A DNA stretch of 36,549 bases, taken from positions 1 through 36,549 of the forward strand of contig DAPW01000020.1 in NCBI GenBank assembly GCA_002502245.1, read 5' to 3'. Under the pieces are notes generated by a model. The model searched no databases. It was not told the origin of the DNA and saw only the letters and a program-made list of their open reading frames with translations. The stretch comes from Methanoregula sp. UBA154 (lineage in GTDB: Archaea; Halobacteriota; Methanomicrobia; Methanomicrobiales; Methanospirillaceae). This document shows positions 25,453-32,819 of the stretch, one piece after another (within the stretch, counting starts at the first letter, position 1; every line of letters starts with the position of its first letter). The translations under genes were made by a program, and so were the position numbers.

Positions 25453-26304
25453 TCACACCACGTCCGCGTAATACTGCTCCATCTTCCGGAAATAAAATGC
25501 ACCGGAGACCAGCAGTACAACAACCATCCCGACCGAGACCAGGATCATCGCGCCCGGCATCTCCGTCCCAAGCAGCGCCCAGCGGAAGCCTTCGATGACG
25601 CCGGCCATCGGGTTCAGGCCATAGAAGAACCGTACCGATTCCGGCACAAGGCTTGCAGGGTAGACAACCGGCGAGGCGAACAGCCCCAGCTGGATCAGGA
25701 AGGGGATCGTGTACTGGAAATCCCGGTACTGGACGTTCAGGGCCGAGAGCCAGAGGCCGATCCCGAGCGAGGTGGCAAGGGCGAGCAGGATGAAGAGCGG
25801 GAGGAATATGATGTTCAGGGTCGGGATAAAGCCGTACAGGACCATCAGGACAATAAGGATCGAGAACGAGAAAGCAAAGTCCACGAGCGGTGAGAGGATC
25901 CCGGAGAGTGGCATAATGAGGCGGGGGAAGTAGACCTTGGTCATAATATGGGCATTCGTGATCATGCTGGAGGTGGAGCGGGTGATCCCTTCGGCAAAGA
26001 GCGTCCAGGGGAGCAGGGCCGCGAGCACGAAGAGCGGGTACGGGACTCCGTCAGATGGCAACCTGGCAAGCCGGCCGAAGACCACCGAAAAGATCAACAT
26101 CATCAGGAGCGGCTGGAGTACTGCCCAGAGAAAGCCGAGGGCGGTCTGCTTGTACCGGATCTTTACGTCCCGCCACATGAAGGACGATAAAAGTTCCCGG
26201 TAATTCCAGAGTTCGCGGAGATTGACCGGGATCCATTTTTTCGGGGGGCTGATATGGAGGTGAGGGGGAGAGCTCATCTCATGCGTGTTCCCGGAAGTAA
26301 CCAT
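25453..26304 (-). CDS. wzm: Polysaccharide ABC exporter permease (ABC-2 type)
   Basis: A 283-residue membrane protein of the Wzm/KpsM family. The cytosolic N-terminus has the family motif WNYRELLSSFMWRDVKIRYKQTALGFLWAVLQPLLMM (residues 28-65), followed by six transmembrane helices at about 50-75, 90-110, 130-160, 165-190, 200-220 and 250-270. PMAGVIEGFRWALLG (near 235) is the conserved C-terminal region, ending in RKMEQYYADVV. Together with the downstream ATPase it would export a lipid-linked polysaccharide across the membrane. A remnant of its last 17 codons is at 33809-33862. Confidence 0.95.
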   Translation of the reverse strand: MVTSGNTHEMSSPPHLHISPPKKWIPVNLRELWNYRELLSSFMWRDVKIRYKQTALGFLWAVLQPLLMMLIFSVVFGRLARLPSDGVPYPLFVLAALLPWTLFAEGITRSTSSMITNAHIMTKVYFPRLIMPLSGILSPLVDFAFSFSILIVLMVLYGFIPTLNIIFLPLFILLALATSLGIGLWLSALNVQYRDFQYTIPFLIQLGLFASPVVYPASLVPESVRFFYGLNPMAGVIEGFRWALLGTEMPGAMILVSVGMVVVLLVSGAFYFRKMEQYYADVV

Positions 26305-26698
26305 AATCCTGAATAACTTTTATTCCGTGCTTATTGATAGAATCACCGGTTGTTCATCTCCTGATCAACAATCTTTTTTAATAATTGTCCGCGTGGGTGA
26401 AACCATTTTCAGAAATTGTCCCCTACTTGCATGGGGGCTCCAGGCAATCTTCAAAGGAAATCCTTTAAAAATCCGTCTCACCGATCTCTTTGGTGTGTCC
26501 TTGCTTTTTGACCACACATCAAAAGAAGGAGACTCCGGCCCTGAGATCTTCGTTCATCAATAGAACAACAGAGCAGTATTTTTATTATATCCGGGTTCCT
26601 TCGGTTCGATCTATGGTACGATCTGGATTCCTGAATTTTTAACGAATGGAGCACTTGAATACAGTAATTCGATTAATTTTTTTTCTGTTTGAGTAAAA
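26305..26698. other. Intergenic region between wzm and the third pilin
   Basis: No convincing gene. A 92-codon frame at 26285-26563 overlaps the wzm start and has no domain character. The segment must carry the wzm promoter (minus strand); the A/T-rich tract around 26310-26330 is a candidate. Confidence 0.45.
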
Positions 26699-26767
26699 AG
26701 AGATAAATACTGAAACCTGCAAGTAAGATTTACAGAGTTATGCCCATGATGGGCAGTTGTTCAGGTG
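26699..26767 (+). promoter_or_regulatory. TATA box and leader hairpin of the 26778 pilin
   Basis: AGATAAATAC (about 26701-26710) is a TATA-like box 75 bp before the ATG. The leader contains TGCCC (26741-26745) pairing with GGGCA (26751-26755) around ATGAT, then CAGGTGT as ribosome site, the same order as in the leader of the 12432 pilin. Confidence 0.6.
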
Positions 26768-26777
26768 TTCGAAAGCG

Positions 26778-27212
26778 ATGAAGTGCACAAAGAATGAGGA
26801 AGCAGTAGCACCAGTCATTGGTGTAATCTTAATGGTCGCAATCACCGTGATCCTCGCAGCCGTTATCGCCGCGTTCGTGTTCGGCGCGGTGGGGGAAATT
26901 CCATTAAAAAAGGAGATAGCGGTGACTGCAAGTCAGACGCATGATGCATCATCTGGTAATTACTTTACGACGGTAACATTCCACGGTGGAAACGATTTTC
27001 GTGATCTGTCTGCCCTGGAAGCGATCATTCGGGTTCCCGGTGGAACCCCGGACAGCGGATTCACGTGGACCTATGCATCGATGGGAACTGCACCAGTCCC
27101 GGTCGGGACCACAGGAACAATAAGTGTTGGATCTCAGGGTGCAGATCATGTTATCGTAGTTGCCACATTTGTTGATGGAAGCAGGCAATTGATCCTTGAT
27201 ACCTTTGTCTGA
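26778..27212 (+). CDS. Archaeal type IV pilin (Pilin_N family)
   Basis: A 144-residue precursor starting MKCTKNEEAVAPVIGV; the frame opens seven codons earlier with TTG, but the ATG at 26778 matches the other pilins. The hydrophobic helix VIGVILMVAITVILAAVIAAFVFG (13-36) is identical to that of the 12432 pilin, while the exported domain differs (GGNDFRDLSALEAIIRVPGG and others) except for the end DGSRQLILDTFV. The pattern of constant anchor and variable head is expected for pilins of one filament type. Followed by a T-rich tract. Confidence 0.92.
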   Translation: MKCTKNEEAVAPVIGVILMVAITVILAAVIAAFVFGAVGEIPLKKEIAVTASQTHDASSGNYFTTVTFHGGNDFRDLSALEAIIRVPGGTPDSGFTWTYASMGTAPVPVGTTGTISVGSQGADHVIVVATFVDGSRQLILDTFV

Positions 27213-27446
27213 TTTTAACCTTTTTTACTCTCTTGTATCATTGTTTTGAGGGCGCTGTTATTACAGCGATACTTCCAAGAATGTTCCTGGCAAATTTTTC
27301 TTCAGAAATGAATCCGCTTCTTTTCAGATTGTTGGAGCACCTGCCGTGATCATTTCAGCCATTCTTGCCGCATCCGTGTCCGGGATGGCAAATGATAGTG
27401 GATGTTCTCCATAATTCCGGTTCCAGTGCAGGCGCCCGCCATCACC
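27213..27446. other. Intergenic, T-tract terminator only
   Basis: CCTTTTTTACTCTCTTG directly after the pilin stop is a plausible archaeal terminator. No gene is seen in the remaining 200 bp before the convergent DUF5658-like gene. Confidence 0.45.
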
Positions 27447-27863
27447 TTACATAACCCCCGCTGCCGCGATCACCCCGATGTTGTGCACCAGCACCGCGGT
27501 GTAGAGCCAGATGAGCGAGACCATGGCAGCGAGGATCACGCCATAGAGACAGATGTAGTTTATCCGGATGGGGAACGGCTTCTCCGCCGGCCGCTGACTG
27601 TGGATGAACGCAACGGCCTGCTCGATCACGCCGAAGAGGAGGAGGTAGACGCCGATCTTCACGATGCCGTGGAGGAGCGGGTTTGCGGCAACCGCGGCCA
27701 TGAGCGGGTTGGACTCACCATACCCGAGCTGGAGGCCGACCGTCGTGGTGATGATGTCGAGGCCGAAGAGGCAGGCAAGGACCAGCCAGAGGACGGGACG
27801 GTGCCAGGCGGTAAGACCGGTGTCATCGAGAGTGGGGGACGCGGTGCAGCGGGTAATGAGCAT
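27447..27863 (-). CDS. DUF5658-like four-helix membrane protein, paralog 1
   Basis: A 138-residue membrane protein with four helices: WLVLACLFGLDIITTTVGL (about 25-44), a loop with YGESNPLM, HGIVKIGVYLLLFGVIEQAVAFI (65-87), and LYGVILAAMVSLIWLYTAVLVHNIGVI (104-131). The signature D-x2-T-T-x-L-x6-E-x-N-P followed by LLHG is shared by the three paralogs at 29954, 31460 and 33931, all on the minus strand. The conserved acidic D and E and the Asn-Pro pair in and near membrane helices suggest a metal- or proton-related function, but none is known. Start chosen at the ATG that leaves a short polar N-terminus. Confidence 0.75.
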   Translation of the reverse strand: MLITRCTASPTLDDTGLTAWHRPVLWLVLACLFGLDIITTTVGLQLGYGESNPLMAAVAANPLLHGIVKIGVYLLLFGVIEQAVAFIHSQRPAEKPFPIRINYICLYGVILAAMVSLIWLYTAVLVHNIGVIAAAGVM

Positions 27864-28081
27864 ACGGTATTATTCAGTAAGCTTCCTGCATCATAAAGCA
27901 TGCGAAACAGCCGGTCCGTGCTCCGGCCGGGTCCACAGGCCGGTTTGCTGTCGATGCCCGTCTTCCGGTCATACCGCTGCTGCATAAATACGACCGTATT
28001 GTCCCCATATTCGATATCTGGGTACAATTTTCCAGTAATATCCTATAAAACGAGCAAATTGAAAATCTTAAAACAATAACG

Positions 28082-28149
28082 TTTATTAACAATGAGCGAA
28101 TATTGAACAGCATACCGCGTGATCCATGGAGAAGGACCATTGAGAGGTG
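28082..28149 (+). promoter_or_regulatory. TATA box and ribosome site of the divergent pilin-like gene
   Basis: TTTATTAA at 28082-28089 is 75 bp before the ATG at 28157, the same spacing as in the other pilins. GAGGTGA (28143-28149) is a strong Shine-Dalgarno with seven bases to that ATG but only one base to the ATG at 28151, which decides the start. The GCCC/GGGC leader hairpin is absent here. Confidence 0.6.
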
Positions 28150-28156
28150 AATGAAC

Positions 28157-28525
28157 ATGTATGCAGAATTCAAAGGATCCTGGTTCTCGGAAATTATCGG
28201 CTCGTTCCTGATGGTTGCGCTCACCGTCTTCCTGGCCGCAGTTGTTGCTGCGTATGTCGTGGGGATGATGGAGGGAGCCCCGCAGCCCCACGCGGTTGTC
28301 GTGACGCTCACCCCGCAGCCGGACGGGTCGCACCTGCTCACGTACCATGGCGGTCCCGATCATCCCCATCTCGTATCGCTGACGGTCAACGATGGTTCCC
28401 CTGCCTGGGAAAATCCGGGAATCGGTGAATCCCGGGCGGTGCCGGCGGAGACGAAGCATATTGTCGTGACCGGGCAGTTCCGCACTGGCGGGGAGCAGGT
28501 CGTGCTCGATACGACGATCGGGTAG
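28157..28525 (+). CDS. Divergent type IV pilin-like protein
   Basis: A 122-residue protein starting MYAEFKGSWFSEIIGSF. The helix IIGSFLMVALTVFLAAVVAAYVVGMM (about 13-38) follows the Pilin_N pattern, but the leader lacks the usual N-D-E-A-V-S-P sequence and the two-residue leader charge differs. The exported domain is short, rich in His, Pro and Gly (TPQPDGSHLLTYHGGPDHPHLVSL), and ends VVLDTTIG, the family-typical end. Probably a minor pilin or a pilin with a different assembly partner. Divergent from the DUF5658-like gene at 27447. Confidence 0.8.
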   Translation: MYAEFKGSWFSEIIGSFLMVALTVFLAAVVAAYVVGMMEGAPQPHAVVVTLTPQPDGSHLLTYHGGPDHPHLVSLTVNDGSPAWENPGIGESRAVPAETKHIVVTGQFRTGGEQVVLDTTIG

Positions 28526-28671
28526 ACGTTCCTGGACGGAAGGGTGAGAGGGCTTTTCCGGCGGTCATTTTTTTTCTTTTTTTGAAAATTTTTTTGAACC
28601 GCACTGTATCCTGCAATCGCGCCCGGACGATGAATGGCAGAAAATGCGGGTACGATCCGTGGACTGTCCTC

Positions 28672-28768
28672 ACTTCTCACCGGTGTGATGAACGCCGCCG
28701 CCCCCGGAGGGACGCCCCCGCGGCGGATCGGGCCGGTTTATTTTTTTGTTTCAGAGCGTTTGCCTGCC
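28672..28768 (+). repeat. GC-rich dispersed repeat, truncated copy E
   Basis: Only the lead-in (CTCACCGGTGTGATGAACGCC), module 1 hairpin (about 28694-28727) and the start of the spacer (CCGGTTTATTTTTTTGTTTCAGAGC) are present; module 2 and the tail are missing. Same orientation as copies A-D, about 19 kb from the nearest other copy. The frame crossing it to 28891 is not credible as a gene. Confidence 0.8.
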
Positions 28769-28864
28769 TGCATGGCATACGCGGATGGCGGGGTGATCGG
28801 GGGAGATGGGTTTGTTTTTATATGGGTGGTGATAATGGGATTAAGTATCATCGTCCGGGCTGTA

Positions 28865-29254
28865 TTATCTGTCTTCGGAATTTTCCCATGAAATAACCTG
28901 TAATCCGGGAACATGAGTGAAATGAATATCCTGACTGAGAAGTGGAACTTCAAGAACAAGGCATGATGCTGCAATCCAGATATCATTCTCCGGGATTGGA
29001 TTTCCCTGTCGCTTCAGATCAAAACGAACCCTGGCATAGCGTGCAGCTACAGATTCGTCAATCTGCATTACAAGAGAATATTCAATAAATTTATGCACGA
29101 ACTTTTCATTATTTTTGGTTTTTGCGCTGTTCAATGCGCCATACAGGAGTTCGCCTACCGCAATAACCGGCAAAATAATTACATCTGCGTTATCAATCAG
29201 GCTGCATACTTCAGGAATACCTTCCCGGTAAGCGATCACCGCGTTGGTATCCAA
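28865..29254 (-). CDS. vapC: PIN-domain toxin (VapC family)
   Basis: A 129-residue PIN endoribonuclease. The only possible start is TTG at 29254, since a stop lies two codons upstream, giving MDTNAVIAYREG and so placing the first catalytic Asp at residue 2. Other acidic positions are GELLYGAL (residue 35 region), ENDIWIAASCL (near 88-98) and LLSQDIHFTHVPGL. The active site appears complete, although the N-terminus lacks the few residues common before DTN. The DUF104 antitoxin gene is 7 bp upstream. A decayed relative of this gene is at 32820-32950. Confidence 0.88.
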   Translation of the reverse strand: MDTNAVIAYREGIPEVCSLIDNADVIILPVIAVGELLYGALNSAKTKNNEKFVHKFIEYSLVMQIDESVAARYARVRFDLKRQGNPIPENDIWIAASCLVLEVPLLSQDIHFTHVPGLQVISWENSEDR

Positions 29255-29261
29255 TGCTCAT

Positions 29262-29480
29262 TTACCAGCCGCCTTCAATTTTTTCGAACTCCTCATCAAT
29301 ACATTTCTGCATTGCCCGTGCTTCGGCATGGCTTATTGTTCCTGCCAGATTCCGAAGACCTTTTTTGACAGGACGCCGGGAGAATATCGCAACCATCCTC
29401 TCGTGCTCTTCAATACCTTCAACAGGCACAAGAGGTTTAAAAACATTATTTTCATAGACAACTTCAATTGCTCTTGTCAT
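29262..29480 (-). CDS. AF2212/DUF104-type antitoxin
   Basis: A 72-residue protein starting MTRAIEVVYENNVFKPLVPVEG, the beta-rich DUF104 (AF2212-like) fold found in archaeal antitoxins paired with VapC toxins. The C-terminal helix AEARAMQKCIDEEFEKIEGGW would bind the toxin. The open frame extends 24 codons upstream, but that part is not family-like and overlaps the DUF433 gene. Seven bases separate it from the VapC start. Confidence 0.88.
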   Translation of the reverse strand: MTRAIEVVYENNVFKPLVPVEGIEEHERMVAIFSRRPVKKGLRNLAGTISHAEARAMQKCIDEEFEKIEGGW

Positions 29481-29517
29481 AATTATTCGCTCCTCGTTAT
29501 CGTATTCATACGTATCA

Positions 29518-29805
29518 TCACAGCGAACAGTAAATACCTTGTGAGCCGGCACGCAGTTTCATCCGGTGATCTTTCCCTGACGGGGTGTGGCAACTACCCG
29601 CTTTTCGGACAATCTCCTGTGCATACCGGATGCATGCAAGGATATCCTCGTGTTCAAGTCCGGGATACTCTTTGAGGATAACGGATTCCTCCCATCCGGA
29701 GGCAAGAAGTCCGAGGACGAGATCGACAGAGATCCTGGTTCCCCGGATAACAGGTTTGCCTGCCAGTACTGAAGAACCAGGAATAATCCGCGGGCTGGTT
29801 TTCAT
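29518..29805 (-). CDS. DUF433-family protein (antitoxin-like)
   Basis: A 95-residue protein starting MKTSPRIIPGSSVLAGKPVIRGTRISVDLVLGLLASGW, the DUF433 winged-helix fold: P-G-x4-G-K-P-x-I-x-G-T-R is its signature. DUF433 genes usually precede a DUF5615 (PIN-like) nuclease beginning MKLL.D. Here no such gene follows; instead the DUF433 frame runs on with HRMKLRAGSQG, which might be a shifted, truncated start of the lost partner, and then stops. Likely an orphan antitoxin. Confidence 0.8.
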   Translation of the reverse strand: MKTSPRIIPGSSVLAGKPVIRGTRISVDLVLGLLASGWEESVILKEYPGLEHEDILACIRYAQEIVRKAGSCHTPSGKDHRMKLRAGSQGIYCSL

Positions 29806-29953
29806 GAAGAAGAATAGTGACCGGGAAATATTATAATTATGCTGCCCGGACGCGTTTGCAAAAGAACCGGCTGGTTGCCGGATCGGCAGCATTCCCATTG
29901 GCAGCCGTGATCGTACCCGGCCAAGCCCCATACCGGCACCCCGGCTCCGCATC

Positions 29954-30352
29954 TCAGCCATGGAGCGCGATGTTGTTGATCAGGACAAAGAAGTACATCC
30001 AGATCAGCCAGACCAGGGCAAAGAGGATCAGGCCGTACAGGGTCAGGTAGTTCACCCGGATCCAGAACGGCTCGTTCTCCGGCTTCTTCCTCCGGATGAA
30101 TTCCACGGCCTTTTCAATGACGATGACAAGGAAGGTGAACGCCCCGATCTTCACGATCCCGTGGAGGAGCGGGTCACCGGCAACGGGCGCCATGAACGGG
30201 TTGAGCTCAAGATATCCCTCCTGGAGGCTCCAGGTGGTGGTGAGGATATCGGTGGCAAATAAAAAAGCCAGGACTATCCAGAGGGCATACCGGTACCAGC
30301 GCATCACCAGGATGTGGCGGGGCGTGTCCGCGGTTCGGCCGGGTTCGCTCAT
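29954..30352 (-). CDS. DUF5658-like four-helix membrane protein, paralog 2
   Basis: A 132-residue protein taking the ATG at 30352 (MSEPGRTADTPRHILVMRWYRY) as start; upstream in-frame ATGs extend into proline/arginine-rich sequence unlike the paralogs. Helices: ALWIVLAFLFATDILTTTWSL, HGIVKIGAFTFLVIVIEKAVEFI, LYGLILFALVWLIWMYFFVLINNIAL. It keeps D-x2-T-T and LELNPFM but is the most diverged of the four paralogs. Minus strand like the others. Confidence 0.72.
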   Translation of the reverse strand: MSEPGRTADTPRHILVMRWYRYALWIVLAFLFATDILTTTWSLQEGYLELNPFMAPVAGDPLLHGIVKIGAFTFLVIVIEKAVEFIRRKKPENEPFWIRVNYLTLYGLILFALVWLIWMYFFVLINNIALHG

Positions 30353-30570
30353 GCGATACATCCCGCTCGCCGCCATGCCAGATAAATGATTGCACCGTGG
30401 CGCCCCGGGCCGGTCGCGGGGGCGGGGAGCCGGGCCGGAGAGCCGAACCGGATGGCCGGCGGAGAACCAAGCAGGAGAGCTGACGGCGTATCTGCTGATG
30501 GAGTGCACTATCCTGAAAGAATTCTCTTGAAGTGTCCCGTTCCGGTAAACGATATTCCGGCATACTGCTG

Positions 30571-30693
30571 TTAATTTTTGAGTGAACGGATAATCGCGTC
30601 ACGGAAGGTGCCGTACCTTTCCTTCGGTGCGCCGATGGTGCAGTTCTTGCCGGGGTGGCTGACGCGGATGGCGCGGGCAGGACCGGTGGTCAC
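30571..30693 (-). pseudogene. Remnant of a second wzt: first 35 codons
   Basis: Minus-strand frame from GTG at 30693 to TAA at 30571, 40 residues. It reads AIRVSHPGKNCTIGAPKERY then GTFRDAII, against AIRVSHLGKKYTIGGPQEKY then RTFRDAIV at the N-terminus of the intact ATPase (23524-24795). Similarity stops there and the frame ends with SLKN. Walker A and everything after are gone. The GTG overlaps the stop of the vapC remnant frame (GTGA). Confidence 0.88.
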
Positions 30694-31230
30694 TCTACAC
30701 CACGATCAGGATGCGGTCTCCATACTGATAACCAGGGAGCACGGGAGAAGTCTTTATCGTTTGAAGCAATATGAGGTATTTTATTGAACTGTGCATACGA
30801 AGCGATACATGCATCTCTGGTAAAAAGCAAAAAAATCCCGGGATATCGGGATTGAATTTCTCACCATATCCGGATTATCGTATAAGAGGGTGCAATGAAT
30901 GTTGAAAAGACGCTGAATCTCAGTCCAGGTTCTGGATACATTGTTCATAATAAGAGGATCCCGCTTGTAACGGGCAACACAATCTGCCACGCTCTTCCCG
31001 TATCCTTTCTCCATCAGTTCACTGATGATAAAATGATGAGTAACCTCCTGGATAACAACAGAGGGGATGAACCCATGCACCTCTTCTCTCTCAACGCGGA
31101 TTAAAAAATCGGTACATGATCGTTGAAAGACCGGGTGATCGAGAGCCGTGTAGAGGATAATATTTGAATCAATGATGATTTTTGTCCCGTCCGGGACGGA
31201 TGCAAGATCATTCAAAGATATCAGACTCAA
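30690..31230 (-). pseudogene. vapC: VapC-type PIN toxin interrupted by a +1 frameshift
   Basis: Reading starts at 31230 (MSLISLNDLASVPDGTKIIIDSN) and keeps a PIN domain: IIDSNIILY with the first Asp, VVIQEVTHHFI with the conserved Glu. After PISRD it meets seven T residues (30829-30835 on the plus strand as A7) and then runs into an early stop at 30781. Removing one T restores LLFTRDACIASYAQFNKIPH and ASNDKDFSRAPWL, exactly the missing PIN C-terminus with TRDA and ND-x-DF, to a TGA at 30690-30692. So a single-base insertion in a homopolymer. Antitoxin gene 31208-31390 overlaps its start. True inactivation or a sequencing error are both possible. Confidence 0.88.
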
Positions 31231-31390
31231 TTATTTCTTCAATCATCCGTGTATCCTTTATTCTGAATGCTCCTTTTAATTTTTTTATTTCCGGATCAGG
31301 CAGAATTCTGAGTTCTACTTCATCTCCATCCTTCAGGTTGACGGGATCAATAAGATGAAACGAATTATCATGGTATACCGCTTTGACCAT
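31208..31390 (-). CDS. AF2212/DUF104-type antitoxin
   Basis: A 60-residue protein starting MVKAVYHDNSFHLIDPVNLKDGDEVELRIL: short beta barrel of the DUF104 family, followed by a helix (DTRMIEEIIESDIFE) for toxin contact. It overlaps the start of the frameshifted VapC by 23 bp, giving the usual antitoxin-toxin order. If the toxin is truly dead this is an orphan. AT-rich promoter sequence lies just upstream (about 31400-31440). Confidence 0.85.
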   Translation of the reverse strand: MVKAVYHDNSFHLIDPVNLKDGDEVELRILPDPEIKKLKGAFRIKDTRMIEEIIESDIFE

Positions 31391-31459
31391 TATTTCTCCC
31401 CTTTATTACTATTTACTTCCATTAATATAGAGATAGTGCAATTTTGGATAACAGGTTGT

Positions 31460-31873
31460 TCATCCCACCGCTGCCGCAATCACCCGGATATTATGGACGA
31501 TCACGGCAGCGTAGAGCCAGACGAGCGAGACCATGGAAACAAGGATCAGCCCGTACAGGCCCGTATAGTTCATCCTGAGGAGGAACGGCTTCTCCGCCGG
31601 CCGCTGGTCGCGGATGAAGAGAACGGCCTGCTCGATGACCCCGAAGAGGAGGAGGTAGGCGCCGATCTTGACGAGCCCGTGGAGGAGCGGGTTGGCCGCG
31701 AACGGGACCATGACCGGGTTCCCCTCATGGTACCCGAGGCCGAGGCTGACGGACGTTGTGATGATGTCGATGCCGAAGAGGCACGCGAGGACGATCCAGA
31801 GGAGCGGGCGGTGATAGTGTTTTATCACGACAGAACCGTGGGAAAGGAAACCGGTGCAGCTGGGTGCTGGCAT
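31460..31873 (-). CDS. DUF5658-like four-helix membrane protein, paralog 3
   Basis: A 137-residue protein (MPAPSCTGFLSHGSVVIKHYHRPLLW). Helices WIVLACLFGIDIITTSVSLGLG, HGLVKIGAYLLLFGVIEQAVLFI and LYGLILVSMVSLVWLYAAVIVHNIRVI, with HEGNPVM between helices 1 and 2. It differs from paralog 4 (33931) at about 12 of 137 positions, and the similarity continues about 80 bp upstream of both starts, so the two form a recent direct duplication. Confidence 0.77.
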   Translation of the reverse strand: MPAPSCTGFLSHGSVVIKHYHRPLLWIVLACLFGIDIITTSVSLGLGYHEGNPVMVPFAANPLLHGLVKIGAYLLLFGVIEQAVLFIRDQRPAEKPFLLRMNYTGLYGLILVSMVSLVWLYAAVIVHNIRVIAAAVG

Positions 31874-31934
31874 GTGGTCTCAGGAAATCACCTTTTTGCG
31901 GGATAAATGATCGGGATACGGCAATGCCGTCAGG

Positions 31935-32153
31935 ATGAGATCTGTCTGGGTCGGGAACCCCCTGAGTGTTCATGCATGCTTCGGTATGATCCTGGGATGC
32001 ATGGTCATTCTCTTCCTTGCCGTTTCGTTCCCGCAGGTCGCACCCGCAACCGCTCTCCGGGCCGGAGCCGGGGAAGGTGCGCGTCCTCCGGCGCCAGCCG
32101 CACGGGTCCGGATACCCATATTCCCGGATAAAAACGGGATCAGCCGGTTTTAA
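31935..32153 (+). CDS. Possible small exported peptide
   Basis: A 72-residue frame with one hydrophobic segment (CFGMILGCMVILFLAVSF, about 15-32) followed by a small, Ala/Pro/Arg-rich tail. Its first codons lie in the duplicated upstream region of paralog 3; in the corresponding position near paralog 4 the frame is broken early. It overlaps the end of the convergent VapC by 14 bp. Weak case. Confidence 0.3.
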   Translation: MRSVWVGNPLSVHACFGMILGCMVILFLAVSFPQVAPATALRAGAGEGARPPAPAARVRIPIFPDKNGISRF

Positions 32154-32532
32154 GGAACACCGCATCTGGAAGTGCCCTGAAATGAGGATCCCCCGTAACC
32201 ACGGTATGACCCCCGGCTCGTGCGGTGGCGAGGATGATAGTATCGGCAATTCCGCCTTTGAACCCCGCAGGGCGGCATTCACCGGCAAGAATGGCGATAT
32301 CTTCAGTTACCGGGATCACGAGACTCCTGATACCGATCTCTGTAACAACCTGGCGGATATGTTCAGGCGTCTCGTGGTTCCGGTGAAGGAATTTTATTAT
32401 CTCGGTAAGGGTAATCGCGGACGTGAACAGGTCAAGGCTGTCGTTTTCGATATAGTCGTTCACGCGCGAATCTTCACCGAGATAATATTCAACCCAGACC
32501 CACGTATCAATGACGAACCCGATGGGAATCAT
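32140..32532 (-). CDS. vapC: PIN-domain toxin (VapC family)
   Basis: A 130-residue PIN endoribonuclease starting MIPIGFVIDTWVWVEYYLGE; a GTG three codons earlier is possible. First Asp in FVIDTW, conserved Glu in TLTEIIKFL, then KGGIADTIILATAR (near 92-105) with the third acid and VTGDPHFRALP with the last. The Asn normally after D-T is Trp here (DTW), as in a recognised subset. It overlaps the 3' end of its antitoxin gene by 26 bp. Intact. Confidence 0.9.
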   Translation of the reverse strand: MIPIGFVIDTWVWVEYYLGEDSRVNDYIENDSLDLFTSAITLTEIIKFLHRNHETPEHIRQVVTEIGIRSLVIPVTEDIAILAGECRPAGFKGGIADTIILATARAGGHTVVTGDPHFRALPDAVFLKTG

Positions 32533-32770
32533 CCTCCTCACGGATAAAATGGCCGATCCCGGGTAATTTTCCGAAGGATGACGGGAGATATTTCCGTCGC
32601 TCGCGGATCAGGAACAAAATTGCCTGATCATAGGTGTCGACACCGGACTGTTCTTTGACTTTATCCAGGTAATCCTTGGTATACGGGGTAACCTGGATCG
32701 TGGTCCTGGGTACTTTCCCCCTCCGTTCGGCTAAATCCGGATCCTGAGCGGGATGAACTGCCTGCGTCAT
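32507..32770 (-). CDS. VapB-type antitoxin
   Basis: An 87-residue protein, start chosen at the ATG at 32770 (MTQAVHPAQDPDLAERRGKV), because upstream codons of the same frame belong to a decayed vapC. The core PRTTIQVTPYTKDYLDKVKEQSGVDTYDQAILFLIRERRKYL forms a beta strand and two helices, the ribbon-helix-helix pattern of DNA-binding antitoxins. The C-terminus (GHFIREEDDSHRVRH) overlaps the toxin start. Confidence 0.78.
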   Translation of the reverse strand: MTQAVHPAQDPDLAERRGKVPRTTIQVTPYTKDYLDKVKEQSGVDTYDQAILFLIRERRKYLPSSFGKLPGIGHFIREEDDSHRVRH

Positions 32771-32819
32771 GCTATAGACTACAGCAGGACACACCATTAA
32801 ATTTTCTCCAGAAAAATGC

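Noticed and set aside
28634..28891. 85-codon frame with a C-terminal hydrophobic stretch
   Set aside because: Starts within dispersed repeat E, whose copies give similar peptide starts elsewhere; no ribosome site.
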